Counted from the stretch's first letter, positions 27,766 to 36,151 are shown. The stretch: 64,000 nt of DNA from Thermasporomyces sp040195635 (GCF_040195635.1 NZ_JBEFTX010000021.1:62001-126000); one strand, 5' to 3'. Numbers and translations are program-made. The notes: generated from the letters alone by a model not told the origin.

Positions 27766-28709
27766 GCGGGCGACCCACAGTCCCGGTGGCCACCTCCGAG
27801 GCCGAGCTCATCAGGGCGGTGCCCGTCCGGCATCCCTGGCGCTGGGTGGTCACCGGGTGCATCGTCGTACTGACCGCGATGTTCGTGCACATGCTGCTCA
27901 CGAACGACGCGTTCCAGTGGGACTTCATGGTCGCCAACGCCCTCGCGCCGCCGGTCCTCGAAGGTGCCCGGAACACGGTCGTCCTCACCGTCGTCGCGAT
28001 GGTGATCGGGATCGTGATCGGCGTCGTCCTCGCGATCATGCGGCTCTCGACCAACCCGATCCTGTCGGGTGTGTCGTGGGTCTACGTGTGGTTCTTCCGA
28101 GCCGTCCCGCGCGTGGTGCTGCTGGTGCTCTTCGGCAACCTCGGCATCCTCTACGCACGGTTCGAGATCGGCGTGCCGTTCGACTGGTGGATCGCGGATC
28201 TGTTCGGGATCGACCTGAGCCTGCGGTTCTTCGGATTCGACGCCCGCACCGTGGTCACCGGCTTCGTCGCGGCGACGCTCGGCCTCGCCCTGTCCGAGGG
28301 TGCGTACATGGCCGAGATCGTGCGCGCGGGCATGCAGTCGATCCCGCAAGGCCAGGTTGACGCCGCCGAGTCGCTCGGCATGCGCCGGCCGCTCACCCTG
28401 CGCCGGATCATCCTGCCGCAGGCGATGCGGGTGATCATCCCGCCGACGGGCAACGAGACGATCGCCATGCTCAAGGACACCGCCCTCGTCGCCTACGTTC
28501 CGGCGTACGAACTGTGGTTCCAGCTGCAGGGCATCGGCAGCCGGACGTTCCAGGTGTTCCCGATGCTCATCGGCGCGTGCCTGTGGTATCTCGCGCTCAC
28601 CAGCATCCTGATGGTCGTGCAGTACTTCATCGAACGCCACTTCGCCCGCGGCTCACGGGTCGCGGCCGGCCGGTTGCGGCTGGCGCGCGGTGGCGCGGGA
28701 GGTGCCTGA
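27762..28709 (+). CDS. Amino-acid ABC importer permease
   Basis: His/Glu/Gln/Arg-type (HisM family) inner-membrane permease, 315 aa, starting at ATG 27762 in overlap with the binding-protein stop. An N-terminal cytoplasmic tail of about 20 residues leads to helix 1 (VVTGCIVVLTAMFVHMLL). The core includes ARNTVVLTVVAMVIGIVIGVVLA and the EAA motif EIVRAGMQSIPQGQVDAAESLGM, which docks to the ATPase. About six to seven helices in total. A ~25-residue insertion (FEIGVPFDWWIADLFGIDLS) between core helices is usual in actinobacterial members. It works as a dimer with the ATPase encoded 4 nt downstream. Confidence 0.92.
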   Translation: MSGRPTVPVATSEAELIRAVPVRHPWRWVVTGCIVVLTAMFVHMLLTNDAFQWDFMVANALAPPVLEGARNTVVLTVVAMVIGIVIGVVLAIMRLSTNPILSGVSWVYVWFFRAVPRVVLLVLFGNLGILYARFEIGVPFDWWIADLFGIDLSLRFFGFDARTVVTGFVAATLGLALSEGAYMAEIVRAGMQSIPQGQVDAAESLGMRRPLTLRRIILPQAMRVIIPPTGNETIAMLKDTALVAYVPAYELWFQLQGIGSRTFQVFPMLIGACLWYLALTSILMVVQYFIERHFARGSRVAAGRLRLARGGAGGA

Positions 28710-28713
28710 GGCG

Positions 28714-29649
28714 ATGACGCCAGAACCGACAGACACAGTGCCGACCGACACAGTGCCGACCGACACAGTGCCGACCGACACAGTGCCGACCGACACAGTG
28801 CCGACCGACACAGTGCCGACCGAGGCGATGGCGGCGATGGTGAAGGCCGAACGGGTCCGCAAGCGGTTCGGCCGCCACGAGGTGCTGAAGGGCGTCGACC
28901 TCGAGGTCGCGCCCGGCCAGGTCTGCTGCGTCATCGGGCCGTCGGGCTCGGGCAAGTCGACCTTGCTCCGGTGCGTCAACCACCTGGAGAAGATCGACGC
29001 CGGCCGGCTCTGGGTCGGTGGCGAGCTGGTGGGCTACCGGCAGCGCGGCGGAAAGCTGTACGAACGCAAGGCCGCGGAGGTGGCGGAGCAGCGCCAGGAC
29101 ATCGGCATGGTCTTCCAGCAGTTCAACCTGTTCCCGCACATGACGGCGCTGGAGAACGTCATGGAGGCACCGCTACGGGTACGCAAGGAGCCGCGCGCGG
29201 TCGTGCACGAGGCGGCACACAAGCTGCTCGACCGGGTGGGCCTGCGTCCGCACGTCGACAAGTACCCCGCCCAGCTCTCCGGCGGGCAACAGCAGCGGGT
29301 GGCCATCGCGCGAGCGCTCGCGATGCGACCGAAGCTGATGCTGTTCGACGAGCCGACGTCCGCGCTCGACCCGGAGCTGGTCGGCGAGGTCCTCGACGTC
29401 ATGCGTCAACTGGCTCTTGACGGCATGACGATGCTGGTCGTGACCCACGAGATGGCATTCGCTCGGGAGGTCGGCGACCAGCTCGTCTTCATGGACGACG
29501 GCGCGGTCATCGAGACCGGCGCGCCCCAGGAGGTCCTGACCCATCCCACCCACCCCCGCACCCGCACCTTCCTCCAGCGCGTCGGCGGTGTCACGAACGC
29601 AGACGACCGCGACCGCGCGGCGGAAGGGCAGCCGCCAGCCGGTCCCTGA
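28714..29649 (+). CDS. Amino-acid ABC importer ATPase with N-terminal PTDTV repeats
   Basis: Energises the importer. ATG 28714 has GGGAGGTG nine bases upstream and gives 311 aa. Residues 5-34 are six identical PTDTV units, not part of the normal fold, so functional homologues would begin near MVKAERVRKRFG. The ATPase has Walker A GPSGSGKST, Q-loop VFQQFNLFPHM, signature LSGGQQQRVAIARAL, Walker B LMLFDEPTSALDPE, and switch VVTHEMAFA. The C-terminus overlaps the opposite-strand sodX gene by 59 nt. Confidence 0.92.
   Translation: MTPEPTDTVPTDTVPTDTVPTDTVPTDTVPTDTVPTEAMAAMVKAERVRKRFGRHEVLKGVDLEVAPGQVCCVIGPSGSGKSTLLRCVNHLEKIDAGRLWVGGELVGYRQRGGKLYERKAAEVAEQRQDIGMVFQQFNLFPHMTALENVMEAPLRVRKEPRAVVHEAAHKLLDRVGLRPHVDKYPAQLSGGQQQRVAIARALAMRPKLMLFDEPTSALDPELVGEVLDVMRQLALDGMTMLVVTHEMAFAREVGDQLVFMDDGAVIETGAPQEVLTHPTHPRTRTFLQRVGGVTNADDRDRAAEGQPPAGP
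28726..28815. repeat. Six tandem 15-bp units inside the ATPase gene
   Basis: The unit CCGACCGACACAGTG is repeated six times (the first copy has one base change), encoding PTDTV each time. Because 15 is divisible by three, copy-number slippage would keep the frame. It is a minisatellite likely to vary between strains. Confidence 0.95.
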
Positions 29650-29956
29650 GCCGCACGAACGCCGTGACGACCCGCAGTCTGGCGACGACGACGGCCACCA
29701 GGTCGCCTTCGGGGATGGCACCGACGTGCCACGAGTCGATGCCCTCCCGCGGGTTGTCGCGCTCGACCCACCAGCCACCGTCCGGCTCCCGTCGGACGAG
29801 TCGCTTCACCGACAGCGGCCGCCCGCCCGGCAGCACGACCAGGACGAGGGACCCGGGCCGCGGCGTCCGTGCGTACGCCACCAGCAGCCGGTCACCGTCA
29901 CGCAAGGTGGGCAGCATCGACCGCCCCCGCACGATCGCGATGCCGTACTTCGACAC
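29591..29956 (-). CDS. sodX: Nickel superoxide dismutase maturation protease (S26/LexA-like)
   Basis: Signal-peptidase-like serine protease that removes the Ni-SOD propeptide, exposing the nickel-binding hook. It is divergent from sodN, the usual arrangement. The catalytic Ser is in GRSMLPTLRDGD and the general-base Lys in SVKRLVRR. From GTG 29956, preceded by GAGGGGGACCTTT (strong ribosome site), it has 121 aa. ATG 30040 would add 28 residues but reaches into the sodN leader. No signal peptide or membrane helix, consistent with a cytoplasmic enzyme. Its 3' end overlaps the end of the importer ATPase gene. Confidence 0.88.
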   Translation of the reverse strand: MSKYGIAIVRGRSMLPTLRDGDRLLVAYARTPRPGSLVLVVLPGGRPLSVKRLVRREPDGGWWVERDNPREGIDSWHVGAIPEGDLVAVVVARLRVVTAFVRLRDRLAAALPPRGRGRLRS

Positions 29957-30062
29957 AAAGGTCCCCCTCAGCGGCGTTTGGGCACAGGAGTAGTGTCGCA
30001 AGAAGGTCACAAAGAACCGCTGCAACGTCATGCTGAACATGGTTTGGAAAGGTTGGAGAGGG

Positions 30063-30467
30063 ATGCTTTCGCGCCTGATCGCGCCGGCAGTGGAAGTCTC
30101 GGCGCACTGCGACCTGCCCTGCGGAGTCTACGACCCCGCGCAGGCCCGCATCGAGGCCCAGTCGGTCAAGGCGATCATCGAGAAGTACAACGACAGTGAC
30201 GACGCCGACTTCAGGACGCGTGCGTTGATCATCAAGGAGGAGCGGTCGGACCTCGTGAAGCACCACCTGTGGGTGCTGTGGACCGACTACTTCAAGCCGC
30301 CGCACTTCGAGAAGTACCCGCAGCTCAACGAGCTGTTCAACCAGGCGACCAAACTCGCTGGCGGCGGTGGGGGCACGAAGGCCAGCAACGACGTCAAGGT
30401 CGCTGACCAACTGCTCGCCAAGATCGACCAGATCGCCGAGATCTTCTGGGAGACGAAGAAGGCCTGA
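30063..30467 (+). CDS. sodN: Nickel-containing superoxide dismutase
   Basis: Cytoplasmic Ni-SOD precursor of 134 aa. The nickel hook HCDLPCGVY begins after a 14-residue propeptide (MLSRLIAPAVEVSA); His1, Cys2 and Cys6 of the mature enzyme bind nickel. The rest matches the four-helix-bundle family (KAIIEKYNDSDDADFRTRALIIKEERSDLVKHHL in parts, ending in IAEIFWETKKA). Start ATG 30063 is preceded by GGAGAGGG. A Gly-rich insert (LAGGGGGTKAS) sits near residue 108. The divergent sodX gene supplies the processing protease; about 106 nt lie between the starts. A nickel-responsive regulator may act here, but I cannot identify a box. Confidence 0.97.
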   Translation: MLSRLIAPAVEVSAHCDLPCGVYDPAQARIEAQSVKAIIEKYNDSDDADFRTRALIIKEERSDLVKHHLWVLWTDYFKPPHFEKYPQLNELFNQATKLAGGGGGTKASNDVKVADQLLAKIDQIAEIFWETKKA

Positions 30468-30709
30468 CCTCGTGCCGGCTCCCCGAGTCTTCGGGAACGC
30501 CGGCACGATGTGACGATGCGGGTCGCACCCTGGTTCTCGCGCGGCGAGTCTCCAGGGATGCGGCCCGTACGCATTTCACGATCGACGCGAATTTCCAACG
30601 CAACGCAATCTTCCTTACACTCTCCGTTCGCAATCGCCCGCCGAGCGATGGCCTCCCGGCGTACGGTGGGGCTGTCGTGCCGGACCAAACCAACGGTGGA
30701 GGACCACCA

Positions 30710-31261
30710 GTGACCGACGTACCCGACAGTGCCGCGCCGGGGGCACCCGCCCACGAGACGGACATCGTCGAGCTCAGCGTCCCGGCGCGGACCGCTTACG
30801 TCTCGGTACTCCGCACGACCGCAGCGGCACTCGCCGCCCGCCTCGACTTCACGCTGGACGAGATCGAGGACCTACGGATCGCGGTCGACGAGGCGAGTTC
30901 CCTCCTCCTCGCCCAGGCTGTACCCGACTCACAGTTGTCCTGCCGGTTCGAGCTTGCCGGCAACCAACTGGTGGTCGCCGTCTCCGTCCACTCGCGCGAC
31001 CCGCGAGTGCCGACCCGCAGTTCCTTCGCCTGGACGGTCCTCACCGCCCTGGCGGGAGAGGTCGAGACGCTGATCGACCCCGATGAGCAGCGGGCCACCA
31101 TCACCCTGACCAAGCGTGGTGAAGCCGCGCGCCCCGAGCGGGCGATGTCGTCCGGAGATGTCCGCGACCTCAACGACGCACGACACGCCCGCGCACGCGA
31201 CCAGCGTGGTTCTGGCGCGACCAAGCTCCCACCATTCGAATCAGGTGCGGTAGACAAGTGA
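30710..31261 (+). CDS. rsbW: RsbW-like anti-sigma factor
   Basis: Histidine-kinase-fold (GHKL) anti-sigma factor, partner of the SigB/SigF-type sigma factor encoded next. GTG 30710 is favoured, with GGTGGAGGA seven bases upstream, giving 183 aa; GTG 30677 is possible. The ATPase-like N-box reads LRIAVDEASSLLLAQA and the first strand LSVPARTAYVSVLRTTAAALAARL (in parts). The C-terminal ~45 residues are basic and unstructured. Its TGA overlaps the sigma-factor GTG (GTGA), so the two are translationally coupled. No anti-anti-sigma gene is adjacent. Confidence 0.87.
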   Translation: MTDVPDSAAPGAPAHETDIVELSVPARTAYVSVLRTTAAALAARLDFTLDEIEDLRIAVDEASSLLLAQAVPDSQLSCRFELAGNQLVVAVSVHSRDPRVPTRSSFAWTVLTALAGEVETLIDPDEQRATITLTKRGEAARPERAMSSGDVRDLNDARHARARDQRGSGATKLPPFESGAVDK

Positions 31262-32136
31262 TTGAGCAACCCGCAACAGGTGTCCGTCCCGACCCGGCTG
31301 ACGCAGCAGCCGCTCGCGGACACCAGGCACCACACGACCTGGCGCCAGCTACTGACGACCTGCCGGGTCTGGACACCGTCGTCGACACCAGGACGCTGAC
31401 CCGCGAACTGTTCGCGCTGTTGGGCGACCTGACTCCTGACAATCCGCGACGGGCGAAGATCCGCGACCGCCTCGTCGAGATGCACCTTCCGCTCGTCGAG
31501 CACCTCGCCCGCAGGTTTCGCAACCGAGGCGAGCCTCTCGACGATCTGGTCCAGGTCGGCACGATCGGGCTGATCAAGTCGGTGGACAGGTTCGACTCCG
31601 AACGCGGCGTCGAGTTCTCGACGTACGCCACGCCCACGATCGTCGGCGAGCTCAAGCGACACTTCCGGGACCGTGGTTGGGCCATCCGGGTGCCCCGGCG
31701 CCTTCAGGAGCTTCGGCTCTCCCTCGCCACCGTCACCGGCGACCTCACCCAGGAGCTCGGCCGCGCACCGACCGTCGGTGAGCTGTCCGGCAAGTTGGGC
31801 GTACGCGAGGAAGAAGTGCTCGAGGGCCTGGAGTCCGCCAACGCCTACAGCACGCTCTCCCTCGACGCACCCGACCAGGGGCAGGACGACGCGCCCGCGG
31901 TCGTCGACTCGCTGGGTTCGGAGGACGAGGCCCTCGAAGGCGTGGAGTACCGCGAAGCGCTACGTCCCCTGCTCACCCAGTTGCCCGACCGGGAAAAGCG
32001 GATCCTCTTGCTGCGCTTCTTCAAAGGCATGACGCAGTCGCAGATCGCCTCCGAGGTCGGCATCTCCCAGATGCACGTCTCCCGCCTGCTCTCGCGTACC
32101 CTCGCCCAGCTCCGCGAACGCCTGCTCCAGGACTAG
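31258..32136 (+). CDS. sigF: SigB/SigF-family stress sigma factor
   Basis: Alternative RNA polymerase sigma factor, 292 aa from GTG 31258. Region 2 shows the DDLVQVGTIGLIKSVDRFDSERGVEF core (DLVQVGTIGLIKSVDRFD), region 3 RVPRRLQELRLSL and GRAPTVGELSGKLGV, region 4 LPDREKRILLLRFFKGMTQSQIASEVGISQMHVSRLL in segments. The ~45-residue N-terminal tail is Pro/Ala/Asp-rich and probably disordered. It controls general stress, osmotic or developmental genes in actinobacteria and is held inactive by the upstream RsbW. The promoter would lie in 30468-30709; I see no convincing consensus there. A GC-rich hairpin follows the stop. Confidence 0.92.
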   Translation: MIEQPATGVRPDPADAAAARGHQAPHDLAPATDDLPGLDTVVDTRTLTRELFALLGDLTPDNPRRAKIRDRLVEMHLPLVEHLARRFRNRGEPLDDLVQVGTIGLIKSVDRFDSERGVEFSTYATPTIVGELKRHFRDRGWAIRVPRRLQELRLSLATVTGDLTQELGRAPTVGELSGKLGVREEEVLEGLESANAYSTLSLDAPDQGQDDAPAVVDSLGSEDEALEGVEYREALRPLLTQLPDREKRILLLRFFKGMTQSQIASEVGISQMHVSRLLSRTLAQLRERLLQD

Positions 32137-32157
32137 TCGCGTCTCCCAAACTCCGGG

Positions 32158-32195
32158 GGCGCCGCGCGGGTGAAGCGAGCGGCCCACGCGGCGCC
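32158..32195. terminator. GC-rich hairpin after sigF
   Basis: GGCGCCGCG (32158-32166) pairs perfectly with CGCGGCGCC (32187-32195) across a 20-nt loop, 22 nt beyond the sigF stop. It lacks a T tract, as many actinobacterial terminators do. It lies between convergent genes and may serve both. Confidence 0.6.
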
Positions 32196-32236
32196 AGCGA
32201 GCAGCCCAGGGGCCAGGCGCTCTCACCTGCCGCGCT

Positions 32237-32722
32237 TCAGTCGCGGAGCGCCGCCGTGGACGCCGGCGCCAATACCAGCGCAAGGGTGGCGAGCGCGGCC
32301 ACGATCATCCCGATCCCCGCGAGTGTGGTGGGTGCCGAGGTGAGTTCGTAGCCGATCGGCAGCATGAGCAGCTGGAGCACGACCGTCAGGCCGCGGCTCC
32401 AGTGTCGGGCGCGGAAGAGACCCCAGCCGAGGACGCCCAACCCGACGCCGACGGCGACGACGAAGACCCCGGTACCGACCGCGATGGCCAGCCCGCGCGG
32501 TGCCTGGACCAGCGACTCGAGAGCGAGCCAGGCCCCGAAACCGACCGCGGCGACCGCCTCGACGGCTGAGAGCGCGGCAGCGGCCCGCAGTGTCGCAGGT
32601 ACGCGTCGCCCGTCGCCACGCCCCTGCGGGCCCGCACGTTCGGCCTTGTCCGCTTTCTCCGCCGCGTCCGCCCTGGTCGCCGGCTTCGCCCGGCCTGTGC
32701 CGATCGGGCGTCGGTTTGCCAT
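32237..32722 (-). CDS. Hypothetical four-helix membrane protein
   Basis: A 161-aa protein from ATG 32722. The N-terminal ~45 residues are highly charged (Lys/Arg/Ala/Asp) and cytoplasmic. Four membrane helices follow: about 48-70, 78-103, 110-128 and 133-157 (GIGMIVAALATLALVLAPAS). The HWSRGLTVVLQLLMLPIGYE segment is typical of a widespread actinobacterial membrane-protein family of unknown role. It stands alone, convergent with sigF. Confidence 0.72.
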   Translation of the reverse strand: MANRRPIGTGRAKPATRADAAEKADKAERAGPQGRGDGRRVPATLRAAAALSAVEAVAAVGFGAWLALESLVQAPRGLAIAVGTGVFVVAVGVGLGVLGWGLFRARHWSRGLTVVLQLLMLPIGYELTSAPTTLAGIGMIVAALATLALVLAPASTAALRD

Positions 32723-33155
32723 GACTGAAGGCTATCCACCGACCCGAACGACGCGGATCTCCGCCACCTCGGGCGACGGATACGGAGAGTAGATGGGTCA
32801 ATTCGACTCGTATCGGGTAAGTCCCCTCTGCACGCTAGTCACGATGCGTAAGCTTTCCCGATGCTCTGTGACGTACCTGACATCGACTTTTCCAGGGCTT
32901 ACCACAGAAAGGGTCTTGTGTATCGCTGAAGGAGTTGAAACTATCGAGCCTGCAGAGAGGCGCGGCACACCTGAAACGTGCATGCGCTGGGGGCCAAGGC
33001 AAGCGATCACACTCCGTGTGGGCGCCGCTGGGAGACCGGCGTGTCGTGTCTTCGCGCAAGTGATCGTGAAAGTGTTCACACAGCAGAACGAACCGGAAAC
33101 CCACCATGCGTAGTCGGTGGAGGCCGACACGCACGACGCAAGGAGTGAAACCTTG
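32723..33155. other. Long upstream region of whiB, lower GC
   Basis: 433 bases without a convincing gene. It is distinctly less GC-rich than the flanks, especially 32805-32950, in keeping with several promoters. It carries a CRP-like site at 33065-33080 and the AAGGAG ribosome site of whiB (33140-33145). Confidence 0.5.
33065..33080. promoter_or_regulatory. CRP-family binding site upstream of whiB
   Basis: CGTGAAAGTGTTCACA matches the CRP consensus TGTGA-N6-TCACA at nine of ten fixed positions, with correct spacing. It lies about 76 nt before the whiB start. In Mycobacterium tuberculosis the cAMP receptor protein Rv3676 is known to control whiB1 through sites in its promoter, so the same wiring is likely here. 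Confidence 0.55.
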
Positions 33156-33407
33156 ATGGACTGGCGCCACCGGGCCGCCTGCCGGGACGAGGACCCCGAG
33201 CTGTTCTTCCCGATCGGGAACACGGGTCCTGCGCTCCTGCAGATCGAGGAGGCCAAGGCGGTCTGCCGTCGTTGTAATGTCGTCGATCTCTGCCTGCAGT
33301 GGGCCCTCGAGACTGGACAGGACGCCGGCGTTTGGGGCGGTATGAGTGAGGAAGAGCGACGGGCGCTGAAGCGTCGCGCCGCACGTTCCCGAGCCCGCAT
33401 CATCTGA
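33156..33407 (+). CDS. whiB1: WhiB-family iron-sulfur transcriptional regulator (WhiB1/WblE type)
   Basis: An 83-aa DNA-binding [4Fe-4S] protein that responds to redox or nitric oxide. Four cluster cysteines are present: WRHRAACRDE, then AVCRRC and VDLCLQW. The GVWGGM turn and basic C-terminal RRALKRRAARSRAR tail follow. ATG 33156 is chosen over the upstream GTG 33117 because AAGGAG precedes it by 10 nt and WhiB1 proteins normally begin MDWRHxAAC. Length and sequence fit the WhiB1/WblE subgroup, which is essential in mycobacteria. It is monocistronic, with a CRP-like site upstream and a five-unit terminator-like array downstream. Confidence 0.93.
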   Translation: MDWRHRAACRDEDPELFFPIGNTGPALLQIEEAKAVCRRCNVVDLCLQWALETGQDAGVWGGMSEEERRALKRRAARSRARII

Positions 33408-33427
33408 TCGCCACGCTGTCGATAGAG

Positions 33428-33604
33428 GCCCTCGCCATCCGGGCGGGGGCCTTGTTCGCCGAAAGCCCTCGCCATCTGGCGGGGGCTTGTTCGTCAAAGG
33501 CCCTCGCCGCCCGGCGGGGGCTTGTTCGTCAAAGGCCCTCGCCGCCTGGCGGGGGCTTGTTCGTCAAAGGCCCTCGCCGCCCGGCGGGGGCTTGTTCGTC
33601 AAAG
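33428..33604. repeat. Five tandem ~35-nt units, each a terminator-like hairpin
   Basis: Units begin at 33428, 33465, 33500, 33535 and 33570; the last four have an exact 35-nt period. Each reads GCCCTCGCC-loop-GGCGGGGGC followed by TTGTTCGTC, a 9-bp stem with one G-U pair and a T-rich tail. It fills the gap between convergent whiB and pdtaS. It looks like one intrinsic terminator multiplied by slippage. No variable spacers, so it is not CRISPR. Confidence 0.92.
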
Positions 33605-33609
33605 GCTTG

Positions 33610-35079
33610 TCAGCCGCCGTCGTCGGGGACATCGAGGACCACCCGGGTTCCCGAACCTTCCTTGCGGGCACCGATGTCCAACTCCCCTCCGAGCTCACTC
33701 TCGACCAGCGTGCGAACGATCTGCAGACCGAGCCGGCCGGAGACCTCTGGGTCGAAGTCGGGCGGGAGTCCGGACCCGTCGTCCTCGATGACGACCCGCA
33801 GCCGGCCGCCCTTGCGTTCGGCGCTGAGCTCGACCTTGCCGCCCGTACGACCGACACCGTGCTGGACGGCGTTCTGAGCCACCTCGGTGATCACCATCGC
33901 CAGGGGCGCGGCCCGCTCGGAGTCGAGCATCCCGATCGTCCCCACCCGACGCGGTACCACGCGGGTCTCCGGGATCGACACCTCCGCGACCATCGCGAGC
34001 ACCCGGTCGACCACCTCGTCGAAGTCGACCCGCTCCTCGAACGCCGTCGACAACGTCTCGTGCACGATCGCGATCGTCCCGACCCGGCGGACCGCCTCCT
34101 CCAACGCCTCACGACCGCCGGTCGAACCGAGGCGCCGCGCCTGTAGTCGCAGGAGGGCTGCGACCGTCTGCAGGTTGTTCTTCACCCGGTGGTGGATCTC
34201 ACGGATGGTCGCGTCCTTGGTGAGCAGCTCACGTTCGCGCCGGCGCAGGTCGGTGACGTCGCGCAGCAGAACGAGCGCCCCGGCAGCCAGTCCCTTCGGC
34301 ACCAACGGGATCACCCGCACGCTGACGACCGCGGCGTCGGTCTCGATCTCGGTCTCTCGCGGTGCGCGTCCGGAGATCAGTACGCCCAGAGCCTCGTCGA
34401 CCGGACGCCGCGACGGCGGCACAAGCTCGGCCGTCGTCGTGCCCAGGTGGCACCCGAGCAGGTCACCGGTGAGACCGAGCCGACGGTACGCAGACTGGGC
34501 GTTCGGGCTGGCGAAGGTCACGATGCCCTCGGCGTCGAGCCGCACCAGCCCGTCCCCCACCCGCGGCGCCGACCCCAGGTCGACCCGCTCCCCCGGCAAC
34601 GGGAAGCCTCCCTCGCCGATCATCTGGGCGAGGTCCGTCGCGGTCTTGAGGTAGGTCAACTCCAACCGGCTGGGCGTGCGTACGGACAGCAGGTTGGTGT
34701 TGCGGGTGATCACCCCGAGGACGCGGTCGACCCGGCGAACGGGGATGCTTTCGATCCGTACGGGCACTTCGTCCCGCCATTCCGGATCACCCTCACGGCA
34801 GATCCGACCATCGTCGTACGCGGAGTCGAGCAGGGCTCGCCGTCCCCGCGGAACGAACGAACCCACCAGATCGTCCAGGTGCGCCGTCGGGCCGGTGGTC
34901 GGACGCATCTGCGCGCATGCCCAGAAACCCAACCCTTCGCGGTCGGGCACCCACAGGACGAGGTCGGCGAAGGAAAGGTCGGCGAGCATCTGCCATTCGG
35001 CGACCAGCTTGTGCAACCATTCGCGGTCTGCGTCGTCGAGATCGGTGTAATGCCGTACGACGTCGTCGAGGGAAGGCAC
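33610..35079 (-). CDS. pdtaS: PdtaS-like sensor histidine kinase
   Basis: Soluble histidine kinase of 489 aa that, in mycobacteria, phosphorylates the RNA-binding antiterminator PdtaR. Domains: an N-terminal GAF-like sensor (about 1-150), a PAS domain (about 165-275, VRLDAEGIVTFASPNAQSAYRRLG in parts), a HisKA_2 dimerisation domain with the phospho-His motif EIHHRVKNNLQTVAALLRLQ (near residue 294), and a HATPase (about 370-485; TEVAQNAVQHG, EDDGSGLPP, GRLGLQIVRTLV). No membrane helices, as expected. GTG 35079 gives the normal family length. The pdtaR partner is not in the window. Confidence 0.93.
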   Translation of the reverse strand: MPSLDDVVRHYTDLDDADREWLHKLVAEWQMLADLSFADLVLWVPDREGLGFWACAQMRPTTGPTAHLDDLVGSFVPRGRRALLDSAYDDGRICREGDPEWRDEVPVRIESIPVRRVDRVLGVITRNTNLLSVRTPSRLELTYLKTATDLAQMIGEGGFPLPGERVDLGSAPRVGDGLVRLDAEGIVTFASPNAQSAYRRLGLTGDLLGCHLGTTTAELVPPSRRPVDEALGVLISGRAPRETEIETDAAVVSVRVIPLVPKGLAAGALVLLRDVTDLRRRERELLTKDATIREIHHRVKNNLQTVAALLRLQARRLGSTGGREALEEAVRRVGTIAIVHETLSTAFEERVDFDEVVDRVLAMVAEVSIPETRVVPRRVGTIGMLDSERAAPLAMVITEVAQNAVQHGVGRTGGKVELSAERKGGRLRVVIEDDGSGLPPDFDPEVSGRLGLQIVRTLVESELGGELDIGARKEGSGTRVVLDVPDDGG

Positions 35080-35233
35080 GTCGAGAGCGTATCTCCACCG
35101 CTGCGCCGGACCGGCTGGAACGGCCCGCCACACCCTGTTCGACCGGGCGGCCGGGACACTCACCACGGGTTCCGGTCTCGGTCGACGGTGCGTGCCGGGC
35201 CACTCACCGTGACCCACAGACCCGTCTGGAAGG

Positions 35234-36151
35234 ATGTCCGCCGTGGGCGTTCGGTCAGCGTTTTGGGAGCATGTCCGCGCAAGCGGCTTCAAGCTGCCTG
35301 CTGACCGCCCGCTCGACGACCTCACGACCGAGCTGGTCCAGATGCTGGGCGACCCCGACCCCCTGGTCCGCGACGGGATCGCCTACCCCACCCTCGCCAC
35401 CTGGATTCGCGACGGGGTCTACGACGACCTGCTGGCAGGTTTCGGCGACGGCATCTCCGAAGGGCTCTTCACCGGTCTCGGGCAGGACGGCACGGACACC
35501 GTGCTGCGTAGGTCGTTCTCGGCCCTGCTGCTCGCCGACACGGTGCTGCGGGACCAGGTGGCGCGGGCCGTCCACTCCGACGCGATCTTCCGGTGGGGCG
35601 ACCGAGCCGCCTCGTGGTTCGTTCGCGAGCGCGACCTACGCGGCTACGTCGCCGGCAAGGGCTGGGCCCACTCCGTCGCCCATGGCGCGGACCTGATCGC
35701 CGCACTGGCCCGCTCGCCGCATTTCGGCAAGCTCGAGCTCACCGTCCTTCTCGACGTGGTCGCAGACCGGCTGCTGACACCGACTCCGTACCGCCTCTTC
35801 CACGGGGAATACGACCGCCTCGCGTTCGCCATCATGGCCGTCCTGCATCGCAACCGGCTCGGCATCGACGTCCTCGAACCCTGGATCGAACGGCTGGCCG
35901 CGAGCGTCGTTCCGCCCGAGGGCGACGAGTCGGACCCGGCACCGGAGTGGCCGACACCGGCCGCGGGCAACACCACGGCATTTCTCCGGGCGCTGCACCT
36001 GCAACTCGCGTTGGGCGTCCACGGCGCGCAGACGCCCGCTGACGTGGAGCTGTTCGGCAAGCCGCCGGACGTCCGGGCCGACCTCCTGCTCGTCCTCCTG
36101 CGCGTCCTTCGGGCGAGTGAGCCCTCGATCTTTTCCGCTCGTCGCCCATAA
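35234..36151 (+). CDS. DUF2785 domain protein
   Basis: A 305-aa soluble, mostly helical protein of the DUF2785 family. Characteristic parts are LVQMLGDPDPLVRDGIAYPTLATWI, WFVRERDLRGYVAGKGWAHSVAHGADLI (in pieces) and LTPTPYRLFHGEYDRLAFAIM. The HEAT-like helical repeats suggest a scaffold, but no function is established. Start ATG 35234 lies 154 nt from the divergent pdtaS start. No operon partner is evident; the following transporter operon begins 100 nt downstream with its own ribosome site. Confidence 0.85.
   Translation: MSAVGVRSAFWEHVRASGFKLPADRPLDDLTTELVQMLGDPDPLVRDGIAYPTLATWIRDGVYDDLLAGFGDGISEGLFTGLGQDGTDTVLRRSFSALLLADTVLRDQVARAVHSDAIFRWGDRAASWFVRERDLRGYVAGKGWAHSVAHGADLIAALARSPHFGKLELTVLLDVVADRLLTPTPYRLFHGEYDRLAFAIMAVLHRNRLGIDVLEPWIERLAASVVPPEGDESDPAPEWPTPAAGNTTAFLRALHLQLALGVHGAQTPADVELFGKPPDVRADLLLVLLRVLRASEPSIFSARRP

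Noticed and set aside
33428..33604. CRISPR array
   Set aside because: The units are contiguous with no unique spacers, and each is a terminator-like hairpin; no cas gene is near.
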